This document shows positions 8,804-16,595 of a stretch of 53,335 bases of DNA, one piece after another (position 1 is the first letter of the stretch; each line of letters opens with the position of its first letter). This stretch comes from Gammaproteobacteria bacterium (GTDB taxonomy: Bacteria > Pseudomonadota > Gammaproteobacteria > Ga0077554 > Ga007554). The DNA lies in the NCBI GenBank assembly GCA_040183005.1, contig JAMPIW010000006.1, positions 1-53,335 on the forward strand. Reading direction: 5' to 3'. The notes under the pieces were generated by a model that was not told where the DNA came from, made no database searches, and saw nothing but the letters and a program-made list of their open reading frames with translations. Position numbers and translations under genes: made by a program.

Positions 8804-9996
8804 TTGACGATGTCCGCAATCTGAAAAATCGGCAAATACATCACGATGATCGTTCCACCAATTATGATGCCCATGATCAACATTAATATTGGCTCGATCA
8901 ATGCTGTCATGCGTGCAAGTTTATTAGTTAGTATTTCCTCATAGAACTGGGCGATCTCCTCCAACATGGCATCAAGCCCACCCGAAGCCTCACCCACTTC
9001 AATCATCTTTATCGCCGTTCCCGGCATGAGTTGCGTGCTGCGCATGGCAGACGCCAGGCTTTGACCTCCTATCACTAGGTTTTCGGCCTGTGCCAACGCA
9101 CATGCCTTGGCGCGATTGGTAAGTGAATCCTGCGTGATGTGCATGGCCTCGACCAAGGGCGTACCGCCGGAGAGCAGGGTGGCGAGCGTCCGCACCAATT
9201 GTACGATGGCAATATCCTGATAGATCTTCCCCAGCATCGGCAGGCGCCCCTTCAAATGATCCGCCCTCAGACGCCCTGCCTCGGTCTTAACCCATGCTTG
9301 GATGGCGAACCATCCGAGCGTGCCCAGCAATAACACTACCGGCAAATAAAAAGGCAACTTATTTACCAATGTAACGAGAATTTGTGTGGGCAGCGGCAGT
9401 TCAGCGCCAAAATCGCTATACATCGCCACAAAACGCGGCATGACAAACAAAAACAACACACCCAGCACCGTACCTAACACCAGCAACAAAAACACAGGGT
9501 AGGTCATTGCATGTGAAATGGTTTTCTGCAGACCAACCCGGCGCTTGAGATGTGCTTGATATTTCTCCAGAACTGCCGCCAGCACGCCCGTCTTTTCGCC
9601 GGTTTTTATCGCAGAGACGTAAAGACCGTCGAACACCTCGGGATGCCTGGAACAGGCTTCGGAAAGTAGCGCACCGCCATGCACCTCTTCATCCACATGC
9701 CGCAGGAGACTGGCCAACATCGGGCTATCAGGACGGTCTGCCGCTATCTTCAAGGCATCGGGTATTGTCAAGCCCGCCCGTATAAGTGCCACGAATTCCT
9801 GATTGAATAGCAAAAACTCCTCCGCCTTGATGCGCTTTCTGCGCAAGCCCAAGCCAGAATTCTTTTGACGGATGTATTGTACAAGCAGACCCTTGCCCAC
9901 CAATTCCTGGCGTAAAGCCTCGCTTGAGGTGGCAACCCCCTCGCCTGCGGCTAAAACGCCGTTTTCTGTCAAGGCGCTATACTGGTAAATGGGCAT
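8800..9996 (-). CDS. gspF: Type II secretion inner-membrane platform protein GspF
   Basis: A 398-residue protein of the GspF/PilC/MshG family. It begins MPIYQYSALTENGVLAAGEGVATS, the conserved N-terminal strand pair, and has two repeated cytoplasmic four-helix domains (FNQEFVALIRAGLTIPDALKI and VQLVRTLATLLSGGTPLVEAM). Three membrane segments are visible, the last LIEPILMLIMGIIIGGTIIV. The ATG at 9996 is preferred over a TTG three codons upstream, since the family starts at MPxYxY. It is 52 bases downstream of the DsbA-like gene and overlaps gspE by four bases. It forms the rotor/platform that couples the ATPase to pseudopilin assembly. Confidence 0.93.
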   Translation of the reverse strand: MPIYQYSALTENGVLAAGEGVATSSEALRQELVGKGLLVQYIRQKNSGLGLRRKRIKAEEFLLFNQEFVALIRAGLTIPDALKIAADRPDSPMLASLLRHVDEEVHGGALLSEACSRHPEVFDGLYVSAIKTGEKTGVLAAVLEKYQAHLKRRVGLQKTISHAMTYPVFLLLVLGTVLGVLFLFVMPRFVAMYSDFGAELPLPTQILVTLVNKLPFYLPVVLLLGTLGWFAIQAWVKTEAGRLRADHLKGRLPMLGKIYQDIAIVQLVRTLATLLSGGTPLVEAMHITQDSLTNRAKACALAQAENLVIGGQSLASAMRSTQLMPGTAIKMIEVGEASGGLDAMLEEIAQFYEEILTNKLARMTALIEPILMLIMGIIIGGTIIVMYLPIFQIADIVK

Positions 9997-10048
9997 ACAA
10001 ATCAAATATCACTTACTCTGGAGTCTCATCTCGCAAGTAAAGTAACCA

Positions 10049-10822
10049 TCAATTTTTAGGCGCGCTCCCCAAAGCAGCTTCAATTGCTTGGGAAAACACT
10101 GCCGGGGGCTGCGCACCCACTATCTGCTTAACATCCACGAGCTTCTTGCCTTCAATGCGTCCAATGAAAAAGCTGGGGGTCCCGTCTATCCCAAGGCTTT
10201 GCCCATAAGACAGGTCCTTCTCTATTTTTTCCGCCTGCTTTGCATCTTTCAGGCAAGCCTGAAAAGAGGCCAGATTAAGGTTCATCTTTTTAGCGCGCTC
10301 TTCGTAAAAAGCGGCGCCAAGGCGTTTCTGATTTGCAAACAAACTATCGTGCATCTCCCAATAAGCCTTCTGCTCACCGGCACAATTTGCAGCAATAGCC
10401 GCACCCTTTGCTTGAGGGTGAAAATCCAGCGGAAAATCACGAAAAATATGCCGGACTTTACCGGCATCTATATATTCTTTCTTCAATTCTGGAAGAACCT
10501 GCGCATGGAACCGGCCACAAAATGGGCACTGGTAATCCGAAAACTCAACGATTGCCACGATGGCATTTCCATCACCCCGCACAGGGGAGGCGTCATCGAG
10601 TTCAATCGTTGTAATAACGGGTGGTTTCGGCTGCTCAGGCGCGCCGCCAATCGCAACGGCCAACGCCTTTTTGATCACGCCGACATCATCACTTAGCGTA
10701 GTGATCTGCTTGCTCATCTCCACAAGTTTATTGAGAATTTCTTCATTGCCGGTATGTGCTGGCGGATTTACCGAGCACGCAGCAAGAATGGCGCACGCCA
10801 TGAGGCACAATATTTTTCTCAA
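10049..10822 (-). CDS. DsbA/DsbG-like thioredoxin-fold lipoprotein
   Basis: A 257-residue envelope protein. The TTG start at 10822 is supported by a GGAG ribosome site seven bases upstream, and it gives a signal peptide with lipobox LAAC (Cys16). A helical segment (residues 25-58, NEEILNKLVEMSKQITTLSDD) precedes a DsbA-type thioredoxin domain with active site CPFC at 99-102, FRDFPLDFHPQAKGAA, and the cis-Pro loop GTPSFFIG. This is the Thioredoxin_4 type of oxidoreductase, membrane-tethered. Placed directly before gspF and after the porin/TonB genes, it may form or check disulfides in secreted or outer-membrane partners; that role is inference. Confidence 0.88.
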   Translation of the reverse strand: MRKILCLMACAILAACSVNPPAHTGNEEILNKLVEMSKQITTLSDDVGVIKKALAVAIGGAPEQPKPPVITTIELDDASPVRGDGNAIVAIVEFSDYQCPFCGRFHAQVLPELKKEYIDAGKVRHIFRDFPLDFHPQAKGAAIAANCAGEQKAYWEMHDSLFANQKRLGAAFYEERAKKMNLNLASFQACLKDAKQAEKIEKDLSYGQSLGIDGTPSFFIGRIEGKKLVDVKQIVGAQPPAVFSQAIEAALGSAPKN

Positions 10823-11031
10823 TTTAATCTCCGTAGAATGCAGTGCCGGTTATTAAGGATGCGCTGGTGTTAAAAGCTATGTAACCTGAGGGCAATAATA
10901 GTCTGGCAATATGACAATCTGATTACGTGAAGCGGCTGAATAATTGATGGGGTATCAGCCAAAAGCGAAGGGAAATAAAAGGGCGCGACTTGTCCGAGAG
11001 AAGACCGCTAGAAAAACCTTGCTCCCAATGT

Positions 11032-11736
11032 TTAGTATCCTCCCTTGCCGAGGCCAGATTTTTCCATTTTCTGGCTATCAAGCTTGTCCTTATATTCTTG
11101 TAGTGTATTCTCAATTTCAACGCGTTTTATTTGCGTAAAGGGCTCGGTCTGAATAAATGCCCCCCAAACACCCTTGCTCTTGTATTTATCCAGGATCTCC
11201 ACATTCAGCTCATAAAGCACCAGGTTCTTCTTCTCGCACATATCAATCGCTTGAGACTGCTGAGCGATTTTGGCTTCAGCCTCTTTTATCTTATTGTTAG
11301 ACTCCTCGCCTTGCTTGACGCCGTATTGAAGACTGATTTGCGCGGCCTGAACAACCTCCTTGTGCTTCAGCGTCAATTCTTCCAGGCTCTGCTGGGCGCC
11401 TTGCAGCTTGGCTACCAGAGATAAGTTTTCCTGTCTGACAGTAACCAGCTCTTTTTCAGCCTCGCCCAAGCGAGCGTCCTTTTTCCTGATCTGGCTTGTG
11501 GAAGCGCTTTTGATATCACCGACCTGACTGCCCAGCGCCTTCACTTTCTCATTCAGGCTGTTGTTTTCCTGCTGCAGGGCCGATTTTTCCTGTTCAAACG
11601 TCTGCATCATGAGGCGCATTTTTCTTAGCGCCTCGCGTTCCTTTTTATCACCAGAATCAGCGATGGCATTTCCGGCCAACCCAAGACTGAATATTACGAT
11701 CAGAAGCAATGCTCTATTACGGATCATGGCGTTCAT
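11032..11736 (-). CDS. Secreted coiled-coil protein
   Basis: A 234-residue protein with a signal peptide (MNAMIRNRALLLIVIFSLGLAGNAIADS) and then nearly uninterrupted heptad-like helix over residues of about 25-170 (EKSALQQENNSLNEKVKALG, GEAEKELVTVRQENLSLVA). The C-terminal part has DMCEKKNLVLYELNVEILDKYKSKGVWGAFIQTEPFTQIKRVEIENTLQEY and ends in a Gly-rich tail. The chosen ATG (11736) gives a clean signal peptide; the frame is also open to 11781. It lies three to fifty bases after the porin gene depending on start, so the two are almost surely co-transcribed. It is probably a periplasmic scaffold or spacer. I recognise no named family. Confidence 0.8.
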   Translation of the reverse strand: MNAMIRNRALLLIVIFSLGLAGNAIADSGDKKEREALRKMRLMMQTFEQEKSALQQENNSLNEKVKALGSQVGDIKSASTSQIRKKDARLGEAEKELVTVRQENLSLVAKLQGAQQSLEELTLKHKEVVQAAQISLQYGVKQGEESNNKIKEAEAKIAQQSQAIDMCEKKNLVLYELNVEILDKYKSKGVWGAFIQTEPFTQIKRVEIENTLQEYKDKLDSQKMEKSGLGKGGY

Positions 11737-11784
11737 CTCTTGCCTGGCCCCGGCTGTATTTCGTTGCGTTAAAAAATACACGGA

Positions 11785-13329
11785 TCAAAATCTCACGTTC
11801 AAATCAAGTTGCATAACGTCGATGGCAAGCGGCGGGCCAACTATCTGATCCGCGCTCAACCAGCGCAGGGTCAGCCAGGTATCGGTGGCAACACCATAGC
11901 TACCGCCCGCTATCCAGCCTTTGGCATTGGTACCACCCAGATGGAAATCGGAGTCGGTGAAGGCATCCAATACGGCGTCGCTTTCCAGGTGTTTATAACC
12001 ACCGAATACCTGCCAATCGTGGCGATGTTTGATCCTCGGCATGCCGACAGCGACCCTGCCCATATACGCCTGATTCTGCTGGCCGACATCCCTCCCTGTG
12101 CGCCGCACTATGTCTTCTTTTTTAAACCCCACATTCTTGACATAATCACCCGTCAGCGTGACGTGTACCGGGGAAAATGTGTATATATCGAGGTTGGCGG
12201 TTATATTTAGTTCCTTATATTCAGATGCCAGGGCGTACAAGTTTTGATTTTGGGTTTGTGAAATATCGAACATGGTATTGCCTTTCTGGACAAACTGTGG
12301 CGCGGTAAAATCCAGTAGATGGCTGCCGGGCGCAGTGTTTATCTGCCCGGTGATATTTTGGTAATCATAATAAGCCACGCCAAATCTTGCTCTGAACTGG
12401 CTTCGATTCCAATCGACTCCGGTCTGCGCACCGTATAACCATTTGTCCTTTTTCGACAACTCAATTTCCTGCAGCGGAAAAGCACCCAGCGTCGAGAACC
12501 AAACCAGTTCGTTGCCGATGCGAGGCTTGAATTGCACAGCGGCGCCATCGAAGTTAAGATCTTCGTCCCACACCAGGTCTGTGCCAAACCAGGGGTTGGG
12601 TATCTTGCCTCCCGCCACCGTCAACCATTGATAGGGTTCCAGCTTGACATAGGCCTGATCAAGCATAAAATTAAAACGGTTGCCCATGTTGCCCAGCGTC
12701 TGGTTGGTCGAAACAGGATCATTGGCGCTACCAGTGGCCAGACGGAATGCGGCCGTGACGCCTTGCGTGACTTCGGCGAGCATGCTCAGCCTTGCCCGTA
12801 AACGGAAGCGTTGCCGATCTTCGGTGGTATTAAGGTAGGGATTGTTGGTATTTGCATCGCCACCAACCCGATTAATCTCCAGATAGTTTTTATAGAAGAA
12901 GGTAGCGTTATCGCTCTGGAACATATCGCCCTGTGAGCGCAGACGAAGATCGCCTTCCCACTTTATTTTCTGCGCCCAATCAGGGATTGCGCCGGGCTTG
13001 CCCCACTGCTCCCGCTTGGCCTGTGCCAGCACATCCTTCCTGATCTGTTCAGTCATTTCCTGCTTGACCGTTTCAGGCACGTAAGGCACACGCACGGTTT
13101 TTTTATCTACTTCTTCTTCCGGTGTTTCCGTTTCAGCGGGAGACTTCTCAATCTCGCTCATCAACTCCCCGGACTTTTCCTTGGTAATCGCGCCCTGTTC
13201 CACCAGGAGTTGAATCAATCCTTTGGTAGTTCCGCGTAGTTTTTCAAGATCTTCCTTTTCTCCGGCCCACGCGGATGGATTAAACAATGCGAGAGATAAG
13301 ACGGTAACACCCAATTTTTTAATTGCCAT
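11785..13329 (-). CDS. Outer-membrane porin-like protein with N-terminal coiled coil
   Basis: A 514-residue outer-membrane protein. A signal peptide (AIKKLGVTVLSLALFNPSAWA) precedes a helical region with LIQLLVEQGAITKEKSGELMSEIEKS, a motif often seen at the start of the putative-porin family (Porin_5 type). From about residue 125 on the sequence alternates in beta-strand style (KWEGDLRLRSQGDMF, FRLRARLSMLAEVTQGVTAAFRLATG) and ends MQLDLNVRF with a terminal Phe, the usual barrel-assembly signal. It has no plug domain, so it is not a TonB-dependent receptor. It sits between TonB and the coiled-coil protein and is likely part of the same envelope complex. Substrate unknown. Confidence 0.85.
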   Translation of the reverse strand: MAIKKLGVTVLSLALFNPSAWAGEKEDLEKLRGTTKGLIQLLVEQGAITKEKSGELMSEIEKSPAETETPEEEVDKKTVRVPYVPETVKQEMTEQIRKDVLAQAKREQWGKPGAIPDWAQKIKWEGDLRLRSQGDMFQSDNATFFYKNYLEINRVGGDANTNNPYLNTTEDRQRFRLRARLSMLAEVTQGVTAAFRLATGSANDPVSTNQTLGNMGNRFNFMLDQAYVKLEPYQWLTVAGGKIPNPWFGTDLVWDEDLNFDGAAVQFKPRIGNELVWFSTLGAFPLQEIELSKKDKWLYGAQTGVDWNRSQFRARFGVAYYDYQNITGQINTAPGSHLLDFTAPQFVQKGNTMFDISQTQNQNLYALASEYKELNITANLDIYTFSPVHVTLTGDYVKNVGFKKEDIVRRTGRDVGQQNQAYMGRVAVGMPRIKHRHDWQVFGGYKHLESDAVLDAFTDSDFHLGGTNAKGWIAGGSYGVATDTWLTLRWLSADQIVGPPLAIDVMQLDLNVRF

Positions 13330-13418
13330 TTCCAGGTTCTTCTCAACTGTGAATTTTTCATCGCGATTCTCACCCCGGAGGGATGAGAATCAACGGGTAA
13401 TGCGGCATATCTGCCGGC

Positions 13419-14114
13419 TTACAACAAACGCGAAGTGATGCGCAGCTTTACAGGTTGCGGCATTCCATCAGGAGGCGGCTCTTTCACCCGCGTCATTTCT
13501 TTCAGCGCTGTCCTTATCGCCTTATCTGTCTCTGAATTTCCGGAAGAGCCGCCAAGATCGAAGCGCTCGACACTTCCGTCCTTGTTGACCCAGACTTTTA
13601 TGACAACTTTATAGTTATCTTTGGCGAGTTCTTTATTGTTATCCAAAACATCCTGAATGCCCTTCTCTACCATACCCGCATACCAGCCGTAACGATTTCC
13701 GCCACCGCCGTTACCACCACCCCCGCCGATGATGCTTCTTCCACCTTTGTTGGCGTCCAAACCAAAGGAATCCGAACCTGCCTGGCCATCGGCATCCAGC
13801 CCTAAATTATTGGCGGGCGGTGGTTCGTCTTGCTTGGCATTCTCAGGCTGATCCGGCGGAGGGGGCGTTTCCGGCTCAGGAACTTTTACCTCTTCTTTTT
13901 TCACCTCTGGTTCTGGTGGTTTTTCCTCTGGCTTTGGAGGCGGAGGCGGTGGCTTTATCAACGAGATCTCATGGACCACCTGTTTTTTATGGCTATCATC
14001 AGCAAAAATAATGTCTTTCAGAAAATAGATTGCCGCCACAATAAACAGCAGGATAAATGCCGCCGCCATCAATTTGGGCGCCCAGCGGAACAGGAACTTC
14101 TTGTCGGCACTCAC
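13419..14114 (-). CDS. tonB: TonB-family energy transducer
   Basis: A 231-residue protein beginning at a GTG (14114) with a GGGATG ribosome site. Residues 13-31 are the membrane anchor (LMAAAFILLFIVAAIYFL). Then comes a long Pro/Glu/Lys-rich periplasmic spacer (PPPPPPKPEEKPPEPEVKKE), a Gly/Asn-rich hinge, and a C-terminal TonB domain (RYGWYAGMVEKGIQDVLDNN, YKVVIKVWVNKDGSVERFDL, PVKLRITSRLL). It acts with the ExbB- and ExbD-like proteins encoded just upstream to carry proton-motive force to the outer membrane. The hinge of about ten Gly and Asn residues is unusual. The target is not obvious because no TonB-dependent receptor is encoded here. Confidence 0.93.
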   Translation of the reverse strand: MSADKKFLFRWAPKLMAAAFILLFIVAAIYFLKDIIFADDSHKKQVVHEISLIKPPPPPPKPEEKPPEPEVKKEEVKVPEPETPPPPDQPENAKQDEPPPANNLGLDADGQAGSDSFGLDANKGGRSIIGGGGGNGGGGNRYGWYAGMVEKGIQDVLDNNKELAKDNYKVVIKVWVNKDGSVERFDLGGSSGNSETDKAIRTALKEMTRVKEPPPDGMPQPVKLRITSRLL

Positions 14115-14153
14115 AAGTTACATCCCAACAAAAGCGAGCCTGGCATAGCGCTC

Positions 14154-14558
14154 TTATTTGACAATTTTCTGTGTAACTAAACCCAATTGTGTAATATCGA
14201 GTTTGCCCATCAAATCCAGTACGTCAATCACCTTTTCATATTGAACCTTGGAATCGCCCTTGATGATCACGGGAAAGCTTGGATTGGTTGCCTTATAGCT
14301 GCGCAACTGTGTTTCCAGCTCCGTCATTGTCACCGGGTAAGTGTCGAGAAATATTTGCCCAGCGTCTGTGATCGTAATCGCCTTGGTGGTCGGTTTAGCC
14401 AGGCTGGGTGTGGCGCTGGCCTTGGGCAGATTGACCTTGATACCCTGCACCGATGCGGTCGTCATGATGATAAAAATCACCAGCAGCACATACGCCAAAT
14501 CGAGCATGGGTGTGACGTTGATGTCGTCATACGGTTTATCTTCGGACTGCACTTGCAT
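14154..14558 (-). CDS. exbD: ExbD/TolR biopolymer transport protein
   Basis: A 134-residue ExbD with the family's usual size. It has DINVTPMLDLAYVLLVIFIIMT, in which the membrane-embedded Asp of MLD is the proton-carrying residue, and a periplasmic domain ending ITQLGLVTQKIVK. An AAGGAA ribosome site precedes the ATG. It starts 17 bases after the ExbB-like gene and stops 39 bases before tonB, so the three form a transcription unit. Together they make the proton-driven motor of the TonB system. Confidence 0.93.
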   Translation of the reverse strand: MQVQSEDKPYDDINVTPMLDLAYVLLVIFIIMTTASVQGIKVNLPKASATPSLAKPTTKAITITDAGQIFLDTYPVTMTELETQLRSYKATNPSFPVIIKGDSKVQYEKVIDVLDLMGKLDITQLGLVTQKIVK

Positions 14559-14575
14559 CGTCTTATTCCTTAGCC

Positions 14576-16369
14576 CTAGTTTCCGTAATTCTCAGCCAGC
14601 TTATGAACAAACTCATCGACGAACACATGCATATCCGCAGTGATATTCTTGATTTTGCTGATCAGGTAGTTGTAGCCAAACAGTGCTGGAATCGCCACGG
14701 CCAGGCCCGCCACGGTAGCCACCAGCGCCGCGGCAATACCGGGCGCGATGGCATTGACGTTGACATCGCCACTGGCGGCAATCGCGGCAAAGGTAATCAT
14801 CACCCCCACCACAGTGCCGAGCAACCCAAGGAATGGCCCGCCACTGATGGCGATGGTGAGCAACACCATCTGGCTGGAGAGCTTCTGATTTTCCCTGACC
14901 AATGCCCCATCAAGGCTGGCGCGGATCGCACCGATCGCCTGCGGCGAGAGTGCCTTGCCTACCAGCTTGGGGTCAGTGTTGCCAAAGCGGTGTTTTATTT
15001 CCTGCACGCCTACATGGTAGATGCGGTATATCGGTGAGCTTTGGTAATGATCATGCCGCCCGAACAATGCCGCGGCAAACGGCGTCTCTTTATTGGCTTG
15101 ATCATCCTGATCATCATCCCTGTCCAGCACACCTGGATCGGATGCGATTTTCTGGAATGACATGATGAATTTTTTATTATCCCTGGTCATTCTGCCGATG
15201 ACGACCGCCTTGCTCACCATCACGATCCAGCTTATGACGGCCATCACCATCAAAATCGCAATCACCACCCAGCCATCGAGCGTGACGGATTGCAGGATTG
15301 TCTTAAAATAAGACGTGTTGCCGCCTTCAGTTTGTTCATCCGCGCCGTAGGAGATCAACTTCGCATCGACACCTTCCCCTTGCGCCGCTGCTTTAATCCA
15401 GTCCGCTGAACGGGCAACGTTTGATATCTGCACCTCGTCCATCTCACCGGTAAATGAGGTACCCAGCGTGATGTTCCCGCCCAGTAGCGGCAGGACAGCG
15501 TCCACTGCCGCTACCTCAACACCATCAACATAAACAACCAGGCGTTTACCGCCAGTTACCGCCACGTGATGCCATACACCCGGCGCCAGCGCGGCACGTT
15601 TTGTTTCCGCGCCGGGCATGCGGGCATACACCCCGGCCTGATCCATACCGATGACCAGCGATGATGCTCCCTCCTGCTGTGAAAATATCACAGCGTTCGG
15701 CTGCGCGGCGGCTGCCTTGATCCATGCGGAGAACGTGAAACCCTTATCTGCGGTAAAATCGAGTGAAGGTGATGCAGGGATGTTGACGGTGCTTGCGCCA
15801 TTGAATGTTTCGCCCGCGCCGATCAATGATGCAGGGGCTTCGCTCGCAGTAGACTGCGCCGCGTTGTTGGCATAGGCGGTCTGATCCTTGGGCGCGCCCT
15901 GTCCGCCAAAATGATAGACGGCAACTTGATTAACATCGTAAGTGCCTTTCGCATCATCGCCTGTGGCCGCCTTTTCATTGCCGTAATACAACCAGATGGT
16001 ATCGGCGTTGGATTGCGCGGACAACGTGGGCACCTGCACCCAGATCACCGCAAGCTCATTCAATCCATCGAATTTTTCGATGTGATATTTGAGCGGCGTT
16101 TTGTCATCGCCACTGACAAAGCGTAGATCCGACCCGTCTTCCTTGCTACTCAAAAAATCGAAATTGCCACTGTGCAGGCGCACCAAGACCGGCACGGACG
16201 CCAAGCTTTCCTTGATATTCACGCCACTTTCCGTGGTGTTGAGGGTGATTTTTTTGCGGAACGACCAATCGTCACTCCACCAAGCATGAGAAACACCCGG
16301 AGCAAGCGTCATCAAACCCGCCAGTAATAAAAAAACGCGCGATATCTTTTTGTTGGATTGCAATTTCAT
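14576..16369 (-). CDS. exbB: ExbB/TolQ proton channel fused to DUF2341 and LamG-like ectodomains
   Basis: This protein has 597 residues, more than twice the usual ExbB length. The start at 16369 is chosen because it gives a standard signal peptide (MKLQSNKKISRVFLLLAGLM up to VSHA); the frame is open to 16423. Residues of about 30-130 match DUF2341 (WWSDDWSFRKKITLNTTESG, IWLYYGNEKA). About 150-320 is a LamG/concanavalin-like fold (FTFSAWIKAA, GVWHHVAVTGGKRLVVYVDG, GEMDEVQISNVARS). TM1 lies at about 366-388, and the TolQ/ExbB core at about 430-590 has GGPFLGLLGTVVGVMITF and AAALVATVAGLAVAIPALFGYN. The ectodomains would sit in the periplasm. LamG-type folds bind sugars or proteins elsewhere, so this motor may sense or hold a substrate; that is inference. 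Confidence 0.92.
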   Translation of the reverse strand: MKLQSNKKISRVFLLLAGLMTLAPGVSHAWWSDDWSFRKKITLNTTESGVNIKESLASVPVLVRLHSGNFDFLSSKEDGSDLRFVSGDDKTPLKYHIEKFDGLNELAVIWVQVPTLSAQSNADTIWLYYGNEKAATGDDAKGTYDVNQVAVYHFGGQGAPKDQTAYANNAAQSTASEAPASLIGAGETFNGASTVNIPASPSLDFTADKGFTFSAWIKAAAAQPNAVIFSQQEGASSLVIGMDQAGVYARMPGAETKRAALAPGVWHHVAVTGGKRLVVYVDGVEVAAVDAVLPLLGGNITLGTSFTGEMDEVQISNVARSADWIKAAAQGEGVDAKLISYGADEQTEGGNTSYFKTILQSVTLDGWVVIAILMVMAVISWIVMVSKAVVIGRMTRDNKKFIMSFQKIASDPGVLDRDDDQDDQANKETPFAAALFGRHDHYQSSPIYRIYHVGVQEIKHRFGNTDPKLVGKALSPQAIGAIRASLDGALVRENQKLSSQMVLLTIAISGGPFLGLLGTVVGVMITFAAIAASGDVNVNAIAPGIAAALVATVAGLAVAIPALFGYNYLISKIKNITADMHVFVDEFVHKLAENYGN

Positions 16370-16595
16370 GACATTTTTATTCGTGAGTCCGGTTAATCGA
16401 AGGAATATGCCGCCCACGCCCACATGAACGTGATGCGCTTGCTTTAGAAGGGGGTACTTTACCTGCCGAATGTTGCAGAATTGTTAATAGCAAACCGTTT
16501 GATCAAATCAAATGAGGTGCGCAGCCTGAGTTCCGCTCCATGTCGCCCAGGCTGTTTTCTCTGGCGCGCACAGCGCACCCTACATTCAACGACTA

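Noticed and set aside
16550-16590. GGTGCGC-TGT-GCGCGCC hairpin after tpsA as a terminator
   Set aside because: Stem is short with one wobble pair and no T-tract. It resembles a common GTAGGGTGCGC-type repeat more than a terminator.
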